The notes: generated by a model from the letters alone, not told the origin. A DNA stretch of 11,479 nucleotides from Aquifex aeolicus (GCA_011375045.1 DRNB01000160.1:1-11479); one strand, 5' to 3'. Counted from the stretch's first letter, positions 1 through 7,024 are shown. Numbers and translations are program-made.

Positions 1-794
1 CCGTCCCGTTTTATAGCCTGCGGACCGCAGGAGGCAGCGCAGATAACACACTTTCTACACAGCTCGTATCTGGGAATCTTTCTGAGGGGGATCCACCGGG
101 GGAAGATCAGCGAGGGAAGGGCGATAGCACCGCCGAGGGGGCACAGGTATCTGCAGAAGGCTCTGTAAACCACCACCGACCCGACGGTCAGAAAAAGGAA
201 GTAGGCAACGAAGTACCAGTCCCTCTTTAGCTTTAAAACAAAGGTTTTGAAAGGCTCCACCTCGCTCATATACTCCGCCAGGGCAAAGCTCAGAAACGAG
301 GCTCCCAGGATGACAAAAAAAACAGCGTACTTGAGGTAGACCAGCTTCCAGTGAAGCCTGTAGGGAACGTTCAGCTCCCGGGAAAAGGGTAGCTTCCTGT
401 AAGCCTTGTTCAGCAGTTCGAGCATGGCACCGTAGGGACACAGCCATCCGCAGAAACCACCCCTTCCCCACAGGATCATCGTCAGGGCTATGAATATGAA
501 GCTGAGGAATATGAAAGGGTCGAGCATGTAGAGGTTGAAGAGGGGAAAGCTCCCCTCCTTGAGGTTGTTGAAGAAGATGACCACGTTCATCACCGTGGGC
601 TGGGATTTGAGGTAAAGACCCACGTAGAGGAAAGAGACGAGCAGTATGGGGTACCTGAGGGCGTCGGCGAGCTTCCGGCGCTTAGCTATCCTGTCCTTGA
701 AGAAGAGGACTCCGAGGATAAGGAGGAGAAAAAGGGAGTAAACCGCTATGTGGGGAGCTTTCATAGCCCATATCTGCTTCCAGAGGTCCGTCAT
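1..794 (-). CDS. nosR: NosR C-terminal half: membrane polyferredoxin (NapH/NosH-like), 3' end cut by window
   Basis: This frame reads open from an ATG at 794 to the window edge, giving 264 codons with the C-terminus missing. The product begins MTDLWKQIWAMKAPHIAVYS and has about five membrane helices (near residues 15-33, 47-63, 91-109, 150-172 and 193-213). After helix 3 comes FCGWLCPYGAM (C115, C119) and after helix 5 FCRYLCPLGG (C214, C218), the two CxxxCP motifs of NosR/NapH/NosH proteins. A ferredoxin-type motif follows (C246, C249, C252, C256), ending CGPQAI where CP is usual, and a second such cluster would be expected beyond the edge. In the family this part passes electrons across or along the membrane in support of N2O reduction. 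The start is well supported by GGAGG eight bases upstream and an ATGA overlap with the FMN gene. In ordinary NosR both halves are one polypeptide of roughly 700 residues. Assignment to the family is confident; the split is discussed as a finding. Confidence 0.9.
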   Translation of the reverse strand, partial: MTDLWKQIWAMKAPHIAVYSLFLLLILGVLFFKDRIAKRRKLADALRYPILLVSFLYVGLYLKSQPTVMNVVIFFNNLKEGSFPLFNLYMLDPFIFLSFIFIALTMILWGRGGFCGWLCPYGAMLELLNKAYRKLPFSRELNVPYRLHWKLVYLKYAVFFVILGASFLSFALAEYMSEVEPFKTFVLKLKRDWYFVAYFLFLTVGSVVVYRAFCRYLCPLGGAIALPSLIFPRWIPLRKIPRYELCRKCVICAASCGPQAIKRD

Positions 795-1870
795 TCAAGG
801 AACCTCCGGGGTATGCGGTAGGGAACGGAGAAGGTCTTTATCTTCTTTTCGCCCCCCACACGGTAGGGAACTATGAGGTTGAAGATAAACTCCCTTGTGG
901 GATCTATGTTCGGATTGGTTACGAAGAAGAGACCCCCCTCTTTGAAGGAGGTGATCTCCTTAACCTTCAGATCCTTCCTGCTCAGGATCCTGTAGTCGGT
1001 TTCCCTGAAGATGTGGGTAATCCCCCCCTGCTCGAGGTTGAAGCCCTCGAAGAGTCCACCCCTCGCAAAGCCCTTACCCTTGAAGGAGATCTTTCCCCGT
1101 GGGGAGAATATGAGCAGGACGAACCTCGCTTTGCGTTCCATGGCGTCTCTGTAGAGGGAGTCCCTGAGCAGGTTCCTTCCCACGGAAGGGGGATCTATGA
1201 CCGCGAAGTAGAGCTCGAGGTAAACCTCCTCACCCCCCAGACCGAGATCTTTCTCCGTAACCTTTATATGTTTAACCGCTCCTGTCTTCAGGAGCTCCTT
1301 CCAGCTCAGCTTCTCATAGGTCTTCTTTATCTTCCTTCCCTTGGCGACCGCCACCTTCAGAATACCCAGCTGCTCCGCCAGGAGCCTCGCGCTGTTCACT
1401 ATTATGGAGTTCTGAACGACGGCGGTAACGGTGGCTCCGGTTATGGCGTCCATCGATATCTCCCTGCCCACCTTGAGTTCCTTCTTTATGTTTTTCCCTT
1501 TATACTGCTTGAGGAACTCGTGATACTGCTTCTCGCTCAGTCCTATCATGACTATGGGCTCGGAGTGGTAGATGAGCTTCACCCCCGTTATGTTGCCCTC
1601 CGGATCCATCCCTATGAGCGTCTCCATGTGCTTGCCCGAGTAACCTATCATCTCCGGTGTCCAGTCCTTGGATATGAGAACGTAGCCGACCAGTTTACCG
1701 TTTCTGTAAGCTTCCCAGTACTTACCCTTTTTGACAAACCTGTCCGCCTCTATAACGTCGCTGAGCTTGTATTCGTATCTGTGCTCGAAGAAGCTCCACT
1801 GCCCCGACGAAGGGGCAGAGTAAAGCAGGAGCGAAATTAAAAGAATAAAAAGGGAAAGGGAGAGAGGCAT
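791..1870 (-). CDS. nosR: NosR N-terminal half: periplasmic FMN-binding protein
   Basis: This 359-residue protein starts with a signal peptide (hydrophobic core near residues 4-18, ending SAPSSG) and carries an FMN-binding domain around residues 45-165. The motif DAITGAT at 141-147 is the covalent flavinylation site of the NosR/NqrC/RnfG family, with T147 the expected FMN-linked threonine. Residues 175-359 form a further extracytoplasmic region that ends at PYRIPRRFLE without a membrane helix. In standard NosR the chain would continue into the membrane polyferredoxin; here that part is the next gene, so this product should be a free or loosely attached periplasmic flavoprotein. The flavin presumably takes electrons from the membrane partner and supports NosZ activity. 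The ATG is preceded by GGAGG within the last codons of nosZ, which ends four bases upstream, so nosZ and this gene are cotranscribed. Domain identity is firm; a soluble state is inference. Confidence 0.9.
   Translation of the reverse strand: MPLSLSLFILLISLLLYSAPSSGQWSFFEHRYEYKLSDVIEADRFVKKGKYWEAYRNGKLVGYVLISKDWTPEMIGYSGKHMETLIGMDPEGNITGVKLIYHSEPIVMIGLSEKQYHEFLKQYKGKNIKKELKVGREISMDAITGATVTAVVQNSIIVNSARLLAEQLGILKVAVAKGRKIKKTYEKLSWKELLKTGAVKHIKVTEKDLGLGGEEVYLELYFAVIDPPSVGRNLLRDSLYRDAMERKARFVLLIFSPRGKISFKGKGFARGGLFEGFNLEQGGITHIFRETDYRILSRKDLKVKEITSFKEGGLFFVTNPNIDPTREFIFNLIVPYRVGGEKKIKTFSVPYRIPRRFLE
803..807 (-). promoter_or_regulatory. Ribosome binding site for the split NosR C-terminal gene
   Basis: GGAGG lies inside the last codons of the FMN-domain gene, eight bases before the ATG at 794-792. 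The upstream stop and this start overlap as ATGA (791-794). A well-placed Shine-Dalgarno sequence exactly at the break argues for genuine, translationally coupled initiation and against a chance frameshift or sequencing error. Confidence 0.7.
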
Positions 1871-1874
1871 TCGG

Positions 1875-3653
1875 TTATGCCTCCACGATAAAGCGGGATC
1901 TCATCTCTAAGTGCAGGGCGTGGCAGAAGTTTGTGCAGTAGATCCAGAAAACACCCGGCTTGTCAGCGGTGAAGGTTACCGACTTGGTCTGGAAGGGTGC
2001 CACAACGAAGTTTATGTTGTAGTTGGAGATACAGAAGCCGTGAGCCAGATCCTGAATTTCGTCGTTGTTGGTGACTATGAAGGTTACCTTGTCGCCCTTC
2101 TTTACCCTTATATCCTGAAGTCCGTAAACCGGTGCGTTGGCGGTCATCTTTACGATCACGTGCCTGCCCTTTCTGACTATCCCGCTCTCCGTAACCGCCT
2201 GCGGGTGCTCGAACATGTCGTGGCGGTGCTTTACGTTCTTCTCCACGATATCCCTTCTCACCACTATACAGTCGTGGGGTTCGAGCCAGGCAGGCTCGTC
2301 CTTGACCAGCTTCATCTTCTTACCGCTGATGTCGATGAGCTGGTCGTTTTCGACCTTGAGGGGTCCGACGTTGAGGAATCTGTCCTTGGAAACCTTGTTG
2401 AGGGCTATGAGCCACTTACCGTCAGCCTCTTTGGTTTCAGCCATGGAAGCCATTATGTGGCCGATCTGGTAGTGGATGTCTATGATGTCCACGATAGCGT
2501 CCTTCGAACGCTTGGGGGAGTCGATGGCTTTCTTTACGTTCCACTTGACTACGGTGCTGTCTATGAAGCAGGAGGTGTAGGCGTTGCCCCTGTCGTCGAA
2601 GGTGGTGTGAAGCGGTCCCAGACCCACGTAGGGCTGAGCGACTATGCACTCCTCGGGCTTGATCTTTCCTTCGAAGGCTTTGTCCACCAGCTCGAGATCG
2701 ACGACGGTGCAGGTAGGATCGACCTTACCGGAGCTTATGGCGTACCTTCCGTCGGGTGTGATGTTAACTCCGTGGGGGTTCTTGGGAACCGGTATCCTGA
2801 GCACGAGCCCCGGGTATCCGGTCTTCCGGGTGCCGTCTATGACCTTCACACCGTTAACCATGGTGTAGGCGCCCTTTCTGAGGGCTTCCCTGATCTTCTC
2901 CCAGTTGAAGATTATCAGGTAGTCGTGATCCCAGGCGAGCATCTCGGAGATGGTTACTCCCTGCTCGGGGTTGTAGGAGTTAGCCATAGAGTACTTGCCC
3001 TTGTAATCCGTGGCGGCGAGGTCGAGGTTCTCCTCGAGGATGATCTGACACACGATCTCCATCCTCTCCGCGTCTATAATGGTGTGGACTCCGTAGTACT
3101 TCTCCTTCGGCTTCTTGGGATCGTTGGGAACGGGTATCTGGAACTCTGCGTTCAGCACGAGCCACTCGGTTTTTGGATACCTCTGGGGAAAGAGTCCGTG
3201 AGCGCCCTGTATGTTGGGGATGTCCAGAATGGCGTCCGTCTCCATGTAATCGAGCCTTATCCTCGCCACCCTGTTGTTGGCTTTATCGTTGACGAACAGA
3301 TACTTCCCGTCGTAGGTTCCGTTCCTGTAAGAGCCGTGAACGTGGTGGGTATCTCCCACAAATTTGCCCCTGAGAAGCTTCTTGCTCTCGTTGGTGATGC
3401 CCCAGCCTGTCGCCACGTCCATGTTAAAGACAGGGATCCTCTTGAGGATCCTCATGGACGGGACACCCAAGACCCTCACCTCTCCGGAGTGGCCGCCGCT
3501 CCAGAAACCGTAGTAGTCATCGAGTTCGCCGGGCTTGACCTCGTATCTGAGATCCCCCTTTCTGCCGGCAACCGTCTGGGAGGGCATGAGAGCACCGACA
3601 CCCGCAATAGCACCTCCAATTCCTACAAATTTGAAGAAGTCCCTTCTATTCAT
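1875..3653 (-). CDS. nosZ: Nitrous oxide reductase NosZ, Tat-type leader
   Basis: NosZ reduces N2O to N2 in the periplasm using the CuZ copper-sulfur centre and the dinuclear CuA electron entry site. All seven CuZ histidines can be placed by context: H103 and H104 (DTHHVHG), H152 (GAHGLFPQ), H243 (WDHDYL), H294 (NPHGVNITPDG), H349 (GPLHTTFD) and H460 (EPHDC). The C-terminal cupredoxin domain holds the CuA ligands H538, C573, C577, H581 and M584 in CTNFCHALHLEM, where the usual tryptophan after the first cysteine is replaced by TN; that ligand acts through its backbone carbonyl, so function is not excluded. The N-terminus NRRDFFKFVGIGGAIAG is a twin-arginine leader. There is no C-terminal heme c domain, unlike the NosZ of many Campylobacterota. 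At 592 residues the length is slightly short for the family but complete. A strong GGGAGGTG precedes the ATG by seven bases, and the gene lies 18 bp after the diheme cytochrome. Confidence 0.97.
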   Translation of the reverse strand: MNRRDFFKFVGIGGAIAGVGALMPSQTVAGRKGDLRYEVKPGELDDYYGFWSGGHSGEVRVLGVPSMRILKRIPVFNMDVATGWGITNESKKLLRGKFVGDTHHVHGSYRNGTYDGKYLFVNDKANNRVARIRLDYMETDAILDIPNIQGAHGLFPQRYPKTEWLVLNAEFQIPVPNDPKKPKEKYYGVHTIIDAERMEIVCQIILEENLDLAATDYKGKYSMANSYNPEQGVTISEMLAWDHDYLIIFNWEKIREALRKGAYTMVNGVKVIDGTRKTGYPGLVLRIPVPKNPHGVNITPDGRYAISSGKVDPTCTVVDLELVDKAFEGKIKPEECIVAQPYVGLGPLHTTFDDRGNAYTSCFIDSTVVKWNVKKAIDSPKRSKDAIVDIIDIHYQIGHIMASMAETKEADGKWLIALNKVSKDRFLNVGPLKVENDQLIDISGKKMKLVKDEPAWLEPHDCIVVRRDIVEKNVKHRHDMFEHPQAVTESGIVRKGRHVIVKMTANAPVYGLQDIRVKKGDKVTFIVTNNDEIQDLAHGFCISNYNINFVVAPFQTKSVTFTADKPGVFWIYCTNFCHALHLEMRSRFIVEA

Positions 3654-3671
3654 GGTTAAACACCTCCCTTT

Positions 3672-4496
3672 TTATTTGCAGACTCCACCGCCGTACTTCT
3701 TTATTTCCTTAAGGCGGTTCATCAGCGCCAGGGTATAGGAAACCAGATGCCACCTCTCCTCGTCGGTTAGGGAATCCTCGTAGGAGGGCATCCCCGAACC
3801 GTCCAGACCTGTGGTGAAGGCAAGGTAGAGCCTGTCAGGCTGGAAACCCATCTTCAGTGCACCGGTGGTGAAGTCGAAGGGAACTATCTTGTCCCCCCAG
3901 TCATCCTTGAGCTCGTCCGCCTTGGGACCGTCTCCCTTGCCCTCCATTCCGTGGCACTCCCAGCACTTCATCTTCTTGTAGAGCTCCTTACCCTTGGCGA
4001 CGGAGTCGGGACACCCCACCCACTTGGGCATGGAGACCTTTATGGATTCACAGGGTTCCTCCTCCTGCCACCTTTCGGAGAACGTCTTGATATACTCCAC
4101 AACGGCTCTGATTTCTTCCTCGCTTAGATCAGCGTGCCCGGGCATGCCGGCTCTGGGAATACCCTGTCTGACCACCCTTACCAGATCCTCGTCTGTGGGT
4201 AGACATCCGGTTGGAGTTGTTCTGAACTTGAATACACCGGAGGTAAAGTCCCTCGGATAGATAGTCCACACCAGTCCGCTCTTTTCGACCCTGTGGATCA
4301 CCCCCACGAGACCCTTTCCATCCCCCTTCTCACCGTGGCAGATGACGCACCGGCTGTTGTAGACCTTCTTTCCGAGCTCGACCAGCTTGGGATCAGGCTT
4401 CCACTCCTCAGCTCTCAGGATACCTGCGAATCCGAGGAGGGCGATGAAGATGCTGACCAACAGTCCGACCTTTTTTTGTTCGGTCTCCGCCCTCAT
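3672..4496 (-). CDS. Diheme cytochrome c, probable electron donor to NosZ
   Basis: This 274-residue exported protein has a hydrophobic leader near residues 10-28 (LLVSIFIALLGFAGILRAEE), which is either a cleaved signal or an uncleaved anchor. Two class I cytochrome c domains follow. The first has heme motif CVICH at 50-54 with likely axial methionine M118 (GMPGH); the second has CWECH at 178-182 with M236 (GSGMPSY). Each domain ends in the usual amphipathic helix (EEIRAVVEYIKTF and EERWHLVSYTLALM). Four further cysteines, C98, C149, C162 and C273, are outside the heme motifs and might form disulfides. The gene directly precedes nosZ, matching the cytochromes that hand electrons to the CuA site in nos clusters, but the donor role is inferred from position. 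The ATG at 4496 has GGAGGAGGTG about five bases upstream. It is the first gene after a 74-bp AT-rich spacer and so probably starts the nos transcript. Confidence 0.92.
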   Translation of the reverse strand: MRAETEQKKVGLLVSIFIALLGFAGILRAEEWKPDPKLVELGKKVYNSRCVICHGEKGDGKGLVGVIHRVEKSGLVWTIYPRDFTSGVFKFRTTPTGCLPTDEDLVRVVRQGIPRAGMPGHADLSEEEIRAVVEYIKTFSERWQEEEPCESIKVSMPKWVGCPDSVAKGKELYKKMKCWECHGMEGKGDGPKADELKDDWGDKIVPFDFTTGALKMGFQPDRLYLAFTTGLDGSGMPSYEDSLTDEERWHLVSYTLALMNRLKEIKKYGGGVCK

Positions 4497-4570
4497 AAGA
4501 ACACCTCCTCCGTGTATTTATAGAAACAAATTTATTATTTTCTGAGTTAAAAATCAAGAGGACTTTAACA
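4497..4570 (-). promoter_or_regulatory. Probable promoter region of the cytochrome c-nosZ-nosR operon
   Basis: This spacer between the protease stop and the cytochrome c start is far more AT-rich than the flanking genes. Reading the minus strand, TTGATT at 4557-4552 could be a -35 element, with TAAATT or nearby AT-rich hexamers after about 17 bases. A second possible -10, TATAAA, lies at 4522-4517. The stretch 4557-4544 has one perfect FNR-type half site (TTGAT) and a poor second half (AACTC), 7 of 10 conserved positions. If TATAAA is used, this box would sit about 41 bases before the start of transcription, the usual activator position for FNR/CRP regulators. The region is likely regulatory; the individual elements are weak calls. 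Confidence 0.4.
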
Positions 4571-5215
4571 CTACTTGATTCCGCATCTGCTCAGGAGCTC
4601 CTTCACGTTGTCTGCAGAAACCCCCATGCTCCTCACCCGATCCCTTATGAGTATGAAGGAAGCCACCCCAACAACCTCCCCCCTGCTGTTGAGAAGCGGT
4701 CCCCCGCTGCTTCCGTAGGAAAGCGGAGCGCTGGTTACTATGAACTTGACCTCACCTCCCGGATATATCTTCTCGATCCTTCCCTCCGAAAACATGAGCT
4801 TACCCCTTCCGGGATAGCTCAGGGCGAACACCTCATCTCCCTCGTGGACGGTACTCAGACCGGTGAGCTTCAGATGGGGAAGGTTGCGGGCATCGATCCT
4901 GAGCACAGCTATGTCCATCATGTCGTCCGCACACACGATCCTGCTGAAGTAGGCAGCGTCGTTGAAGAGCACAAGAAGGGGGTTCTGAGGGTTCATGTAG
5001 CTGGGAAGAACCACGTGGAGGCTCGTTATCAGATATCCGTCCGGTTCCACGCTGAAGCCTGTCCCCTGAACGAGCGTTCCCCTACGAACATCGACGGAAA
5101 AAACGAGGGCGATCGCGGAGGTTACCCCCCTGACGAGGGGGTAAGCCTGCACCACCGTCAGCGTCAGCAGCAGTCCGACTATCAGCTTCGCGAACCTGCC
5201 CTCGACCAGGGCGAT
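4571..5215 (-). CDS. Secreted trypsin-like serine protease (S1C, HtrA/DegP type, no PDZ domain), noncanonical start proposed
   Basis: The protease domain has GTGFSVEPDGYLITSLHVV with the catalytic histidine, DIAVLRID with the aspartate and SYGSSGGPLLN with the nucleophile in GSSGGP (H47, D81 and S150 counted from the GTG at 5155). The spacing matches S1C/HtrA proteases, but no PDZ domain follows and the protein is short. The first canonical start, GTG at 5155, has no ribosome binding site and would leave out an in-frame upstream stretch reading EGRFAKLIVGLLLTLTVVQA, a convincing signal peptide. The frame is open back to a TAA at 5233-5231. AAGGAGGT at 5232-5225 lies nine bases before ATC at 5215 and fifteen before CTG at 5209, so a noncanonical start is proposed. 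It overlaps the preceding gene by about 34 bp. The likely role is degrading or processing envelope proteins, possibly for quality control of the respiratory enzymes; the target is unknown. Confidence 0.8.
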   Translation of the reverse strand: MALVEGRFAKLIVGLLLTLTVVQAYPLVRGVTSAIALVFSVDVRRGTLVQGTGFSVEPDGYLITSLHVVLPSYMNPQNPLLVLFNDAAYFSRIVCADDMMDIAVLRIDARNLPHLKLTGLSTVHEGDEVFALSYPGRGKLMFSEGRIEKIYPGGEVKFIVTSAPLSYGSSGGPLLNSRGEVVGVASFILIRDRVRSMGVSADNVKELLSRCGIK

Positions 5216-5820
5216 TTGTCCCTTACCTCCTTAACTCTAAATATATATCCGTAAGGATAGTCGGGCTGATAGAGGTGAAATTTGTCGAACTCAAAGAGCT
5301 TCCTCCCCAACAGGAGGAACCTGTAGTAGCTGTTCTCCTTTCCCACTATCTCCACCTCAGCGTTTATCTGAAAGCTTATGTAGCCCACCTTTTCCTCCTC
5401 CTCTTTTATACCCGCGTAAAGGAGGCTCGCTCTCGGTATCCTTCTGAGGTTTTCGAGGGTCCGCCCCTCGAAGATCTCCAGCCCTCCCAGAAGTCGGGGA
5501 TCGAAGTTCGCCACATCGCTGTAGAGCCTGAAGAGGGTATCGACCCTTATGCTCCAGGATTCTGACCAGCGCATATCCCTCACCCTGTCGAGGGTTTCCT
5601 CGAACAGCTCTATGAACTGCGTCAGCAGATCGGATCGGGGAAGGAGACCTATTCCCTTTGCGGTCATGTTAACCGGAAACTCCCCGTCCCCGGACCAGGT
5701 GGCAACGACGGGCAGATGCGCCGAGAAGTAGGTGAGGGGTTCACCCCTCATGAGCTTCTTAAGATACCTCCGCCGGGATTCGACCAGCCACTCCAAGCAG
5801 TGCTTAGGAATCTCCGTCAT
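5182..5820 (-). CDS. Unrecognised 212-residue cytoplasmic protein in the radical SAM-protease operon
   Basis: I do not recognise a family. The protein has no signal peptide or membrane helix and is rich in aromatic residues and charge. It opens with a basic helical stretch (WLVESRRRYLKKLMRG), has an acidic KEEEEK segment near residues 139-144, and its C-terminal half suggests beta strands (VGYISFQINAEVEIVG, then YYRFLLLGRKLFEFDKFHLYQPDYPYGYIF). A single cysteine near the start makes a metal cluster unlikely. The last dozen codons look poorly coding and overlap the protease signal-peptide region in another frame, so that tail may be dispensable. The start is firm: AAGGAGGG stands six bases before the ATG, which overlaps the radical SAM stop by 17 bp. 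The overlaps imply coordinated expression with the radical SAM protein, so a partner or substrate role is possible but unproven. Confidence 0.75.
   Translation of the reverse strand: MTEIPKHCLEWLVESRRRYLKKLMRGEPLTYFSAHLPVVATWSGDGEFPVNMTAKGIGLLPRSDLLTQFIELFEETLDRVRDMRWSESWSIRVDTLFRLYSDVANFDPRLLGGLEIFEGRTLENLRRIPRASLLYAGIKEEEEKVGYISFQINAEVEIVGKENSYYRFLLLGRKLFEFDKFHLYQPDYPYGYIFRVKEVRDKSPWSRAGSRS
5225..5232 (-). promoter_or_regulatory. Ribosome binding site suggesting an ATC or CTG start for the protease
   Basis: AAGGAGGT lies within the 3' part of the unrecognised 212-residue gene. No ATG, GTG or TTG occurs in the protease frame within normal distance; the closest in-frame candidates are ATC at nine bases and CTG at fifteen. 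Its strength and its position just ahead of a signal-peptide-coding stretch support its use. Confidence 0.5.
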
Positions 5821-7024
5821 GGAACGCCCTCCTTACCCGCTCCAGAAACTCCGGGGTTACCGTATCCTGTCCCTCCTCCCTCGCCCTCTTCTCTATAAGG
5901 GAAACTATGATCCTTTTCAGGAAAAAGGGGATCCTCTCGATCCGCTCCAGAGCCTCAGGCGTCCACCTCAGCTCCGCTCCGTCTTTCTCAGGTTCCGGCG
6001 GAGGGAGGGGATCCTCGGAAGCTACGGGCTCGTAGTCGCACAGGGGATCGGACCCCATGAGGTTTCCCGTTTCGGTAAGAGCCCGCGCCCTGCAGCCCCC
6101 ACAGATCAGTCTGTATCTGCATATACCGCACCTGCCCTCGTAATCCTCACCCCTCAGCTTGAGGAGAAGGGGAGAGTTCCTCCAGAGGGTTTCGAAGGTT
6201 GATTCCCGCAGGGAACCTGCGGAAACGGGCAGGTAGGGGCAGGGGTAAAGGACTCCCTGATGATCGATCCGGACGTAGAACCTCCCCGCCGGACAGCCTC
6301 GGGTGCCTCCTCCCACAGGTATCCCCTCCTGTGGAAAGAATCTGAAAGCGTGGGGGGCACACCGTGCCCTGACGATAAGACGCTTCTCTCTGAGGGACAG
6401 CTCGGCGATCTTCCTGAGCAGTTCCCCGTAAGTTTCCACCGATATAAAGCTTCTCGCAGCCCTGCCCGTGCAGACTATAAAGAAGAAGTTGACAGCCCTC
6501 ACCCTTAGCTCCACCCCGAGCTCCACCAGCTCCTCCACCTGATCCGCGTTCTGGTCCGTGAGGGTAACGTTCATCTGGGTGTCTATCCCCAGCTCCCTGG
6601 AGATCCTCAGAGCTTCCAGAGCACGCTCCCACGAACCCGGCGATCCCCGGAAGCTGTCGTGGTAACCGGGGCTTACAGAGTCGACGCTGACGCTGACTCC
6701 CTTTAACCCTCTCTCCGACAGGCGCTCCGCTGCATCCTTGCTGAGGAACCTTCCGCTTGTTCCCAGAACAGTAACAAAGCCCAGCCGGGAAGCCAGCTCC
6801 ACCAGACTGTATATGTCCTTTCTCAGGAGAGGTTCTCCTCCCGTCAGGATGAGCATACTGTACGGACTGAACCGGGCTACCTCCGTGAGGATTCTCTCTA
6901 TCTCCTCGAAGCCCAGCTCTTCCTGAGAGCTACCCGCGTCCATGAAGCAGTGGGGACAGGAGAGGTCGCACCGGGCCGTTACGCTGAAGGAGATCAGGTA
7001 GGGCTTGAGTTCTAAATCCGCCAT
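5804..7024 (-). CDS. Radical SAM/SPASM protein, NirJ/AhbD-like, with C-terminal PCP_red domain
   Basis: The N-terminal radical SAM core has C19, C23 and C26 (CDLSCPHC, the CxxxCxxC cluster motif) and TGGEP at 61-65 for S-adenosylmethionine binding. The C-terminal SPASM region carries C244, C262, C299, C302, C308, C311 and C329, in the pattern GVLYPCPYLPVSAGSL then CGICRYRLICGGCRARAL, characteristic of the NirJ/AhbC/AhbD heme-pathway branch. Residues about 352-402 (LRWTPEALERIERIPFFLKR and onward) match the small PCP_red domain known from protochlorophyllide reductase-type proteins. Known relatives act in heme d1 or alternative heme b synthesis, altering porphyrin side chains; heme d1 would fit a denitrifier, but other substrates cannot be excluded. 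GGAGGA lies eight bases before the ATG, which overlaps the stress-protein gene by 13 bp. The 406-residue length is complete. Family membership is confident and the exact reaction is not. Confidence 0.85.
   Translation of the reverse strand: MADLELKPYLISFSVTARCDLSCPHCFMDAGSSQEELGFEEIERILTEVARFSPYSMLILTGGEPLLRKDIYSLVELASRLGFVTVLGTSGRFLSKDAAERLSERGLKGVSVSVDSVSPGYHDSFRGSPGSWERALEALRISRELGIDTQMNVTLTDQNADQVEELVELGVELRVRAVNFFFIVCTGRAARSFISVETYGELLRKIAELSLREKRLIVRARCAPHAFRFFPQEGIPVGGGTRGCPAGRFYVRIDHQGVLYPCPYLPVSAGSLRESTFETLWRNSPLLLKLRGEDYEGRCGICRYRLICGGCRARALTETGNLMGSDPLCDYEPVASEDPLPPPEPEKDGAELRWTPEALERIERIPFFLKRIIVSLIEKRAREEGQDTVTPEFLERVRRAFHDGDS

Noticed and set aside
55..471. A 138-codon ATG-started minus-strand frame within the NosR membrane region
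   Set aside because: The other minus-strand frame encodes the CxxxCP motifs and membrane helices of NosR continuously from 794 to the edge, so this frame is a shadow.
1013..1840. A 275-codon plus-strand frame antisense to the NosR FMN gene
   Set aside because: The minus strand has a signal peptide, an FMN motif and operon spacing; the plus-strand product is low-complexity and unlike any family I recognise.
1929..1941. Possible loss of CuA function in NosZ because the conserved tryptophan is absent
   Set aside because: That ligand acts through its backbone carbonyl, all side-chain ligands (two Cys, two His, Met) remain, and related NosZ proteins vary here, so the gene is not treated as broken.
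3434..3451. A perfect hairpin, GGATCCTC-TT-GAGGATCC, inside nosZ
   Set aside because: It falls in coding sequence for RILKRI, where a repeated Arg-Ile codon pair creates the symmetry. There is no T-tract, so it is unlikely to be a terminator or operator.
1911..3659. A 582-codon open frame on the plus strand antisense to nosZ
   Set aside because: It mirrors nosZ almost exactly and its translation has no recognisable domain or ribosome binding site. Strong codon bias in nosZ (few TTA, CTA and TCA codons) explains the lack of stops on the opposite strand.
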